Of a stretch of 24,551 nt of DNA, positions 9,492 through 17,547 are shown one piece after another (the stretch's first letter is position 1; every line of letters begins with the position of its first letter). The notes below the pieces were generated by a model. The model made no database searches and had not been told where the DNA came from. It worked only from the letters and a program-made list of their open reading frames with translations. Origin of the DNA: a virus; the IMG/VR virus record IMGVR_UViG_3300008459_000371, positions 1-24,551 of that record; one strand, written 5' to 3'. Position numbers and translations under genes: made by a program.

Positions 9492-10610
9492 TTATTGTTT
9501 TTTTACATTAAAAAATCCATTTCCATACAAGTCAAGTTCTCCAACATTATCAATTTCACATAATCTTAAATTATTTTCCAAAGGTGATTGTTTACCTCTT
9601 TCAATAAAAATGTCAGAATAGACTGTTGGTTCATCTATAAAACCAAGGAAATGTTCATTTCTTGTTATCAAATTATTGAATATTTCTTCTTTTGTATACC
9701 CTGATGTTGACCCGGTTATCATAGTATACCCATCACTATAATCGGTATAATATAAACCATCAATTGTATACGCACTATATCCTATACCATTATTCGTACC
9801 TGTTGTTACTCCACTATATGTGTTTGACCCATATAATTTCAATTCAGAAATTCTACTTTTACCAATTGCAGCAAACGATATTGTGGTATATCCAGTATAT
9901 CCTTGAACATAATCATAATCATTTAAATAATCAATTGTTTGTCCCGTATTAATTGTAAATGGTATGGTAAATCCACTGAAAGTACCTAAAGGATTTGCAA
10001 CTGAAATATTTTTAGGTATTGTTACTAATTTACTTAATTTCTGTTTAGACCAAGGTGAATCTAAAGTTATTGATATAGTATATCCTGACGATGTTGAATA
10101 TGTATGTGTTAATGATGGTAATGACGCTGATGGTGTTCCGTCTGTTATTGTAATTCCGGATACACTTCCATCACCCCAATTAATTGTATATGTTTGTTCT
10201 TTTAATGTTCTTAAAACTAAAGGGTCTGAGGTATTATATACTTGTATAGTTGAACCTGTTTGAGTGTAAGAAAAATTACATAATTGATTCATTTGAGTAA
10301 TATTACCATCAAACCCAACCATTACACCCATTTCATCAACACTACTTTCTAAAAAAATAGGTACATAATAATCATAACCAGTGTTACCAGTATATGTTAC
10401 CCAAGTAGTTCCATTCCATCTATAATAACCACTAGTGACTGTACCTCCACTTACATTAAAATATGTTGTACCGGTTTCAGGTGATAAGTTTGTACCTCCT
10501 GACCACGGAAATAAATTACCAAAACTATCAAACCAATATTGTCCTGTTAATGAATGTAGCTTAACTTTTGGTATTTGATTTATTAATATTTTATACGTAT
10601 TTTTTTCCAT
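9492..10610 (-). CDS. Tail/baseplate protein with PKD-like WGDG domain
   Basis: This is a 372-residue beta-rich protein. Near the N-terminus it has Y-Y-R-W-N-G-T-T-W-V (about 62-71), a strand-turn pattern often seen in phage tail proteins. Residues about 138-185 form a PKD-like domain with I-N-W-G-D-G-S (about 143-149) and L-T-H-T-Y (about 167-171). At about 254-267 the segment I-S-E-L-K-L-Y-G-S-N-T-Y-S-G resembles the LRR-like repeat unit of the left-edge protein. The C-terminus again has L-D-L-Y-G-N-G-F-F-N-V. The shared order of PKD-like domain then LYG-type repeat suggests that this protein and the left-edge protein are distant paralogues. It begins 2 bp after the stop of the 265-residue gene. 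The inferred role is a baseplate or short-fibre component. Confidence 0.72.
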   Translation of the reverse strand: MEKNTYKILINQIPKVKLHSLTGQYWFDSFGNLFPWSGGTNLSPETGTTYFNVSGGTVTSGYYRWNGTTWVTYTGNTGYDYYVPIFLESSVDEMGVMVGFDGNITQMNQLCNFSYTQTGSTIQVYNTSDPLVLRTLKEQTYTINWGDGSVSGITITDGTPSASLPSLTHTYSTSSGYTISITLDSPWSKQKLSKLVTIPKNISVANPLGTFSGFTIPFTINTGQTIDYLNDYDYVQGYTGYTTISFAAIGKSRISELKLYGSNTYSGVTTGTNNGIGYSAYTIDGLYYTDYSDGYTMITGSTSGYTKEEIFNNLITRNEHFLGFIDEPTVYSDIFIERGKQSPLENNLRLCEIDNVGELDLYGNGFFNVKKQ

Positions 10611-10612
10611 TT

Positions 10613-11410
10613 TTACATTTTCTCATAAAATATTATTGGGTCATGAGCTTCACCAATTCTTGTTCCTGTGGTTCCACTAGTATATCTATACACTTCATAA
10701 GAATAATCTGAACGATTTATTTGCATTTTATAATACATGTCTCTTGGCTCAATTACTTGTTGATTCATTGTTAATCCCGTTGTGGTAAAATCTAAAATAG
10801 TACCGTCTTTAGCATTATAAAATTTAGCGGTCATATAAAATGTGTTACCAGTTAAATTTGTTTCATTAAATGCTGAATCGTCACTAAACCAAAACAAATA
10901 CATATTTTCTTTATTTTTATAGTTTGAACCCATAAAAACAGGTAAATGAATAAATCCATTCAACGTAGTGTACAAATATTTTTCACCTAATGGTAACGCC
11001 AAATTTTTTGCAAAAACTAGTCTTCTATTTGTTCTGTCGGGTATATCGCCATTTGGTGTTTTATAAAATTCTAATCTAAAAAAACTTTCGGTTGACTGTT
11101 TCAACATTAATTCGTTCTCTTTAGCTGTTATTCCAACTAGTTCATAATCTAATCCGTTTGTGTATCCTGTTCCTGTTGAATCAATAAAATAAAAATAAAA
11201 CCATATGTCTGTTTGTGAGACACCGTTTGATGAGGTATATGGTTTATGTATATACCGCATAGTTTCATAATTTTCAATCGGATTAATAATACTTAATAAA
11301 GTTTCTCTTTCTAATTCTTGAAAATTTTCTTGCCAACCTAAATCAGTTTTAAATTGGTTTTCAGTATTCAATAAAATATTTTGGTCTTCCGTTTTTCTAA
11401 GAATTTCCAT
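10613..11410 (-). CDS. Baseplate/tail structural protein, family not recognised
   Basis: This 265-residue protein is preceded directly by the stop of the 587-residue gene (TAA immediately followed by ATG, no gap), so translation is very likely coupled. The first 55 residues are polar and helical (E-I-L-R-K-T-E-D-Q-N, then E-R-E-T-L-L-S-I-I-N-P-I). The remainder is beta-rich, with a run of aromatic residues at D-I-W-F-Y-F-Y-F-I-D (about 67-76) and later M-Y-L-F-W-F-S-D-D-S. No catalytic motif, signal peptide or membrane helix is visible. Its size and position among gp25/gp6-type wedge genes would suit a wedge or wedge-to-fibre connector, but I see no residue pattern that ties it to T4 gp8, gp9 or gp53. 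Confidence 0.68.
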   Translation of the reverse strand: MEILRKTEDQNILLNTENQFKTDLGWQENFQELERETLLSIINPIENYETMRYIHKPYTSSNGVSQTDIWFYFYFIDSTGTGYTNGLDYELVGITAKENELMLKQSTESFFRLEFYKTPNGDIPDRTNRRLVFAKNLALPLGEKYLYTTLNGFIHLPVFMGSNYKNKENMYLFWFSDDSAFNETNLTGNTFYMTAKFYNAKDGTILDFTTTGLTMNQQVIEPRDMYYKMQINRSDYSYEVYRYTSGTTGTRIGEAHDPIIFYEKM

Positions 11411-13174
11411 TTAACAGTCTATATTTCTATTTTTAATTTTTATTATACCGTCCGCCTTATTTCTATATTGTTGTTCGTTTCTTAGGTAAAAATTTATATC
11501 ATTATGTACATAATGATTATTATTCATGAAAGGAAAATCTGTCCCGTATCCATCAGGGTCAACATAACCATGGTCGTATAAGTCTCTCCATTTCCACAAT
11601 TTTTCATTATTATCATATTTTACATTCTCAGGTAAATTAAAAATGTCATTTGTATTATACGATTCAACGTATGGTGATAACTCTCTTAGTTTAACTCTAT
11701 TATGTGGTTGATAAAAAAGACCGACTAAATTATCTGCGGACGCTCCAGAGTATGTTGTTGGATCGTCTTGATCATGGTCAAAAATTAAATTAGGTGTAGA
11801 TAATTTATGAAACGCTTCACTTATTATTCTTTCTTTGAAATCTCTGTCATTATATTCTACAAACGCACCCGTAAGTGTTGACCCAACTGATAACGAATTA
11901 CCTGAATTAAATGTAAACGCACTATAAATAGGTGTGTTAGAACTAAAACTTGTTGATGTTAATGATGTTTCTTCGCTGGTGTTACCACTAAAATGTTGGT
12001 CAATCCATGTGTCATGAAAATGAAATTTGTAACCTACTTTAGGTGGATAGTTAAAATACCCGTTTCCGTTCTTAAAGATTACTGACACATACACATCAGT
12101 TGGTGTGTACCCTAAATTATTTGTTATTCCAGTTAATATAAACGGTTGCTTAAATGAATAATACAACGACTCCATTCTATTTCTAACAACCAAATAATCA
12201 TTTGTCCCCAAACTATTTTCAAATAATAATTTCTTTTCTTCTTCCCATATTGATGATTCAAAACCTAACTTGTCTAATAAATAAGAATCATATGTTGTAA
12301 GTGTTTTATGTTTGTGTACATAATATTGTGATGTCGTACCATTGATGTTATTTTTATCAATACATCTTTTACAAACCATAATGTTACTTAACGTATACCC
12401 TGTTTCAATTTGTGTTTGTAAAATATTCAAAACATATTTTGACGAATTATATGTTTCATCACCAACACTATCCACATAATATGTTCTTCCACTTAATGGT
12501 ATTGAGTTATTAAACGAACCTCCTGATAAAATCAGGTATTCTCCCGCAGATATTCCGTGTTCAACAGGTGATATAAACTTATAGTATTTACCACTAGTAT
12601 ATACTCTAAAAGGTATTCCATCTCCCGCAGTAAAATCTGCATATGTGTTACCTGTCAAAGTGTATCTCATGGGGAAAGAAGTGTCACCAGTATACACATA
12701 AGATAGATATAAATTCCAATTATGATATGGTGCCATAATTGGTGTTACAGTTGTATGTCCAGTATAACCTTCTACTGTTATATTTTGAGAAAATGTACCT
12801 AAAGTACTTCCTGAATTTGGTGAGTTTTTTTCTCTAACAACATCATTTCTTAAAAACGCAAATTCATTATATGGTAAAAACCCATCATTAGAACCTGTTC
12901 CATCGCCAAGTAAATATAAATCTCTAGATAATGGAACATAAGATGTTTGTCCGGAAAATATATTTCTAAAAACCATTCTTATCTTACCATATATCTTATA
13001 GTTTTTACTATCATTTCTTTCTGTATTAAATTGTTCTGCAATATCTAAAATAATATCTTTATCACCTTCTCTTAATAAATTTTCAGATTGAGATAAATTT
13101 ATTCTTAGACTATTGTCTTGTTCGTTCGCCTTAAAAAATTTTTTTGTTGGTAAAACAATTCTTTTCTTTTCCAT
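11411..13174 (-). CDS. Large baseplate/tail structural protein, family not recognised
   Basis: This 587-residue protein overlaps the stop of the 1439-residue gene by one base (TAATG). The N-terminal 75 residues are charged and helical-to-extended (K-R-I-V-L-P-T-K-K-F-F-K-A-N-E). The middle is beta-rich with repeated T-G-x-T turns (Y-T-G-H-T-T, Y-T-G-D-T-S, L-T-G-N-T, L-T-G-I-T). A Cys pair occurs at C-K-R-C (about residue 266). The C-terminal 70 residues include L-W-K-W-R-D-L-Y-D-H-G-Y-V and F-P-F-M-N-N-N-H-Y, an aromatic-rich block that looks like a conserved assembly surface. No enzyme motif is seen. The role is inferred from the operon as a structural baseplate component. Confidence 0.7.
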   Translation of the reverse strand: MEKKRIVLPTKKFFKANEQDNSLRINLSQSENLLREGDKDIILDIAEQFNTERNDSKNYKIYGKIRMVFRNIFSGQTSYVPLSRDLYLLGDGTGSNDGFLPYNEFAFLRNDVVREKNSPNSGSTLGTFSQNITVEGYTGHTTVTPIMAPYHNWNLYLSYVYTGDTSFPMRYTLTGNTYADFTAGDGIPFRVYTSGKYYKFISPVEHGISAGEYLILSGGSFNNSIPLSGRTYYVDSVGDETYNSSKYVLNILQTQIETGYTLSNIMVCKRCIDKNNINGTTSQYYVHKHKTLTTYDSYLLDKLGFESSIWEEEKKLLFENSLGTNDYLVVRNRMESLYYSFKQPFILTGITNNLGYTPTDVYVSVIFKNGNGYFNYPPKVGYKFHFHDTWIDQHFSGNTSEETSLTSTSFSSNTPIYSAFTFNSGNSLSVGSTLTGAFVEYNDRDFKERIISEAFHKLSTPNLIFDHDQDDPTTYSGASADNLVGLFYQPHNRVKLRELSPYVESYNTNDIFNLPENVKYDNNEKLWKWRDLYDHGYVDPDGYGTDFPFMNNNHYVHNDINFYLRNEQQYRNKADGIIKIKNRNIDC

Positions 13175-16100
13175 TATTCTTGTGTAGGGAACACTCCGGT
13201 GGGTCCAAACCTTTCAATAAATTTATCCAAGCCAGTATTGCCCGGTCTTAAACCAAAATAAAATAAGAATGGGGTTGATAAAATTTGTTTACTACCACTA
13301 TAATAATTCTCAGTTCTTCTAATTAAGAAATCGTTAGTATAATCCCACGCAATTGAATGCCATTGTCCTGCAGTACCGTATCTTGTATAAAGTGTACCCA
13401 AATATGCAGTTATTTCTGTGCCTGAGGTAGAACCACTAGTCACATATAAATAAGTGAATCCTGGATATTCACTATCGTATATGGTATGATTATCAGGGTC
13501 AGGAGAAACCACCACAACATCATAAGGTAATTCATTTGTTGCATTACCGGTATTTCCTGTAAATGTTTCACCAGGGAACGTATATGTCATCGGTAATAAC
13601 AAATATTGGTCTGAAGAATCATTTGGTGAACCTGTTAAACTGTACGCGTAAGTCATTCCTTGTAAAGGTTGAACTTGAATTTGTGTAAAATCCCAATGTT
13701 GATTTAGTGTGTTATCTCCAAATCCACTGGCATTTTTTTCCCATAAATAAAAAGGAACAGGTTGCGAAGATTCAGTTAATCTACCTTGTACATGATTTCC
13801 ACTATAGTCAATATGTGTAGGTTCATTCAAACAAGCACGTATTCTCTCACCATCTTCAGTAAAATCAAATGTTACTGGTAATGGTCCGTTTGGTTTACCT
13901 CCACTCATATATGTTCCGGGTGTACCGTCACCATCCGTACTAAATACGTCAGGATAAAATTCGGGGTCTAATAATTGATACGAATAACCGAGGTATTTAG
14001 GGTTTTGTAAATCAAATTCTTCAATACCTACTTCATTATTAATTGATATTAATTGTAAAACATCACCGTTCATTACTCTTCTGTATCCTGAAAATCCGGT
14101 ATTATCAAAAAAATCATTTATATTATATGACGCATTTGTGACATCAAGTCTGTAATTTATATTAAGTCCTTGTATTTCACCAAAACTTTTAAACGATGTT
14201 GGTCCAATTTGTCTAGACACAGAACAATTAGGGTCTACACTTGGGTCAGTACATATTTCTTTAATGAACTCATCTCGAGGACCCAAATCAACAAATGTTG
14301 TTGGTCTATTTATTTTTTTCTCTCCTCCATACCAATTGGAACCCCATGTATTTGTTGCGTCTTCATATCTACATGACCTATAATAAAATCTTGATTGGTC
14401 TGTAATCCATTTAACAACATCGGTACAATATTTTGTGTTATTTCTCCTCTTATTTTTCGCCTTAAATGCAAAGAAATACAAAGAACCAGATAACCAATTA
14501 TTTATAAAACTATAATTGGCAATACCCCCACAAAATAATTTTGCGACTCTTTTTCTTTTTCTAAATTCACTAAGTATATCAATTAATCTCCAAAAAGTTT
14601 GTGACCCTGGTACAATATAAAAAACACCGTTACTAAATTCAGATACACCTGATTTCGTAATTTTACCTCTAAGGTAGCCATCCCACAATCTTGGAAGAGG
14701 TACTAGCATGTCATCAAAATAAACAAAATTAGGACCACCTTTTTTTGATGAATAACAAACATTAAGATTATAAATGTCACTAACCACTGTGGCGTATATT
14801 TGAGTCCCCGGAGTATAACTACCAGGTAAAACATATGACCTACCATCATCATCACTAACTGAAAACCTATCACCAAATCCACCGATATCAGTACTTAAAT
14901 TACCGGTAGAAGTGATATAATAATTAATCAAATTTTCATTGTACGGTGAATCGTACAAATTACAACCAGATTCAATTTCCGCGGTAATCGCTAATGATAG
15001 GTCAGTTTCTGTACATCCAGAGTTTGCTAATATAATTGGAACAGTTCTTCCTGTTGGTACTGCAGGATATGGTGGATTTAAATCTATAAAGGCATTATCT
15101 TCATCATAAAATGTAATATTTTCATAATCAATAATAATTGAACTAGTTGTTATTGACGGTGACACCGTATTTGGTGAAGTACCTCCGGTATGTACAACAG
15201 TAAGATTACCAAAAATTTTTGTACAATTTGGTGCAATGGTGAATTGATTGGGATTAGTAATTGTTAATGTTGCACCAGATGGACCAAACGTACCTCCAGA
15301 TAAACTCTGAAAAAAAGTTGTTGCACTAATTGGAAAAGGTATATTGTAAGGCACTCCATTATAAACTAAACTTAAATTTGATATTCCACCATACGCACTG
15401 AAATTATATGTGTAACTTTTCCAATAAATAGGTGACGCTTGTACACGATCACTTAAGATATTGAAAAACTTATTTCCACTAAATATACTAGCATTCGAAT
15501 TATATGTGATTGCAATATAATTATTTATGTTTTGATAAAAATGTGCCAAAGATGTGTACCCGGAAGTATAGTATTGGTTATTTTGTGATGCTAATACAAT
15601 ATCTAAATTAGGGTCCGAACAATTTACACAATTACCTTCAGTAGATGCGGAAAAAATAAAATTACTCATAGGTAATGTCCCATTTTGTGTTCTACCTGTA
15701 TTATTTATTAAAAATGTACCAACGTAACACGGATTTGCCACTGGTGATCCGGTTAAAATTGGTGGTAAATTATTTGCGTCATTTTCATCAGTACACTCAT
15801 CACATTCGGGATACGATATTAAATGTAAAGTTTTTTGTGACCTTTCTTGTATATTTAATCCCCAATTTTTTAATAGAAGTGAAAGTTTTCTTGTTGGTGA
15901 TTCATCGATAGAACATGCGAGTCCCATTATTGATTTAACAGCAGCATTAAAAAAACCTAATTTTACTATATTTAGAAAATATTCAATATATAATAAAATA
16001 TCAGCAATTAATAAACTAAAAGTGTAATTCTTAACAGCAAAATTTACAGGAAAAGTATTAACTGAAGAGTCACAATCTTCTTCTTCCGCAGGAACAATTT

Positions 16101-17493
16101 CTTTAATACCTAAAAATTGTTCTTTTTTAACATTGTAGTCAGTTTCATACGAATTTTGAAAAGAAGATACTGTGTAGACTTTATTGTAGGTAAATCTATA
16201 AAAATAATCTTGTGGGTACCAAAAACCATCAACATTATTTAAAATATCTGACTGACCATAAAAAGGATAATCATCGTAATTTGTAGACCACGCATATGAT
16301 TTTGTCGATTCGTCAGGATATGTAAAAGTACTAACATGTTCTTTAATGTTAGGGACTAAATAACTTCCGGTTGTCCTAACCCTACCTAAACTCTCATTTT
16401 TAATTGTAAATCTAAATCTTTGAACAGCCGACGTTGGTATACCTTTATTTGGGTCGTTGCTATATTCATTTTCACCAAATTCATTTGTTACGAGATAATC
16501 CATATTCATATCTACGGACATCATAAATGAACCATTTTCATCAATATCTTCATCCAACTCCACTTCTTCTAATATTGGCCTACTCTGCGAATCTTTTTTT
16601 GATGTAAATCTAATTGTTTCTATTTGACCCTTTTCAGATGTCATCATACATTTTCGACCCATTTTCTTTCTGGGTCTGCAATTTTTATTAACTGAATTTT
16701 TTCCCGTATCAGAAAATGTCCCTCCAATAAGATATGCTTTAGGTTGTATTGTAATTCCTTGGTCGGCTAAATCAAAATCTGTTCTTGTTAGACCGATTTC
16801 ACATAATTCGACGTTACCCCAAAAAGGTACAACTTCTATTGTTTGTTCAAATGTTATAATTTGAGGAAGTGACGCAAGGTCTGGTGATGATTTGAATTTA
16901 TACGTCGTCATAAATTGATCAACGCCCGCACCTTGAGCAATAAAATCATCAGGCCTTAATGAAAAACAACCAATGTCAGATAAATCAACATCAACGTGTA
17001 ATGTCTGTTGTCCAACCGGAACACCCCATATCATGAAATCTCCGGATTCATTTGTTTTAACTGTGTACTTGTAATATTTTTCGTAAACTTCAAGTACTTC
17101 TTCTCTAGTTAAAATATCTAATTGGTCAGGAAAAGTACCCGTGGGTTCATGTCCACCATGTTGTCTTCTTGATGGTAATAAATTATACTTATAACCACCA
17201 TCGTTTGTATCATCAGTTGCAGTATATGGATATAAAGCAGAAATAACGGGGTCATCGGCATCTTCGTCAGCCAGTGGAATAAAAATAGAAACCCTTGCAT
17301 TGGGTATTCCAAACCCATTATTTGCGGAAATTCTACCTACAACGACGCCATAGTCGGAACATAATGACCTATAAACATCAACTTGTGAAAATTTTAAAGA
17401 TAAAATTTCCAATAAATCGTAATCCTGTTTAAGTTCAACTGTTACTTTTTGGTCCTTACCAATATTTGTCGAAATTCTGTGCTTTTGTATCAT
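13174..17493 (-). CDS. Giant baseplate structural protein with carboxypeptidase-regulatory-like domain
   Basis: This 1439-residue protein opens with a helical lead-in, then at about residues 48-175 a carboxypeptidase-regulatory (prealbumin-like) domain: G-V-V-V-G-R-I-S, then I-P-N-A-R-V-S-I-F-I-P-L, then Y-T-V-K-T-N-E-S-G-D-F, then G-V-P-V-G-Q-Q-T-L-H-V-D-V. A loop of about 70 residues is inserted before the N-E-S-G-D strand. Around 485-522 is an unusual long hydrophobic stretch (Y-T-F-S-L-L-I-A-D-I-L-L-Y-I-E-Y-F and on), followed by a Cys-rich E-C-D-E-C segment. The remainder alternates beta-rich regions with T-G motifs and a basic patch (F-R-K-R-K-R-V-A-K-L-F-C). It directly follows the gp6-like gene after a 54-bp A/T gap and overlaps the next start. 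It probably bridges wedges or forms the baseplate periphery, which is inference. No T4 counterpart is obvious. Confidence 0.72.
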   Translation of the reverse strand: MIQKHRISTNIGKDQKVTVELKQDYDLLEILSLKFSQVDVYRSLCSDYGVVVGRISANNGFGIPNARVSIFIPLADEDADDPVISALYPYTATDDTNDGGYKYNLLPSRRQHGGHEPTGTFPDQLDILTREEVLEVYEKYYKYTVKTNESGDFMIWGVPVGQQTLHVDVDLSDIGCFSLRPDDFIAQGAGVDQFMTTYKFKSSPDLASLPQIITFEQTIEVVPFWGNVELCEIGLTRTDFDLADQGITIQPKAYLIGGTFSDTGKNSVNKNCRPRKKMGRKCMMTSEKGQIETIRFTSKKDSQSRPILEEVELDEDIDENGSFMMSVDMNMDYLVTNEFGENEYSNDPNKGIPTSAVQRFRFTIKNESLGRVRTTGSYLVPNIKEHVSTFTYPDESTKSYAWSTNYDDYPFYGQSDILNNVDGFWYPQDYFYRFTYNKVYTVSSFQNSYETDYNVKKEQFLGIKEIVPAEEEDCDSSVNTFPVNFAVKNYTFSLLIADILLYIEYFLNIVKLGFFNAAVKSIMGLACSIDESPTRKLSLLLKNWGLNIQERSQKTLHLISYPECDECTDENDANNLPPILTGSPVANPCYVGTFLINNTGRTQNGTLPMSNFIFSASTEGNCVNCSDPNLDIVLASQNNQYYTSGYTSLAHFYQNINNYIAITYNSNASIFSGNKFFNILSDRVQASPIYWKSYTYNFSAYGGISNLSLVYNGVPYNIPFPISATTFFQSLSGGTFGPSGATLTITNPNQFTIAPNCTKIFGNLTVVHTGGTSPNTVSPSITTSSIIIDYENITFYDEDNAFIDLNPPYPAVPTGRTVPIILANSGCTETDLSLAITAEIESGCNLYDSPYNENLINYYITSTGNLSTDIGGFGDRFSVSDDDGRSYVLPGSYTPGTQIYATVVSDIYNLNVCYSSKKGGPNFVYFDDMLVPLPRLWDGYLRGKITKSGVSEFSNGVFYIVPGSQTFWRLIDILSEFRKRKRVAKLFCGGIANYSFINNWLSGSLYFFAFKAKNKRRNNTKYCTDVVKWITDQSRFYYRSCRYEDATNTWGSNWYGGEKKINRPTTFVDLGPRDEFIKEICTDPSVDPNCSVSRQIGPTSFKSFGEIQGLNINYRLDVTNASYNINDFFDNTGFSGYRRVMNGDVLQLISINNEVGIEEFDLQNPKYLGYSYQLLDPEFYPDVFSTDGDGTPGTYMSGGKPNGPLPVTFDFTEDGERIRACLNEPTHIDYSGNHVQGRLTESSQPVPFYLWEKNASGFGDNTLNQHWDFTQIQVQPLQGMTYAYSLTGSPNDSSDQYLLLPMTYTFPGETFTGNTGNATNELPYDVVVVSPDPDNHTIYDSEYPGFTYLYVTSGSTSGTEITAYLGTLYTRYGTAGQWHSIAWDYTNDFLIRRTENYYSGSKQILSTPFLFYFGLRPGNTGLDKFIERFGPTGVFPTQE

Positions 17494-17503
17494 TCTTATA
17501 ATA

Positions 17504-17528
17504 AATAGAAACGATGTTATTTTCTATT
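17504..17528 (-). other. Short inverted repeat in the leader of the 1439-residue gene
   Basis: AATAGAAA and its complement TTTCTATT form an 8-bp arm pair around a 9-base loop, 11 bases upstream of the ATG at 17493. The stem is nearly all A/T with no T-run behind it, so it is not a good terminator. It could be an mRNA leader structure or chance in A/T-rich DNA. Confidence 0.25.
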
Positions 17529-17547
17529 AAAATAAATAAAAATGATT

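Noticed and set aside
9964-10263. A 99-codon plus-strand open frame
   Set aside because: It is antisense to the 372-residue gene, with no leader, no family resemblance and no other plus-strand genes in the window.
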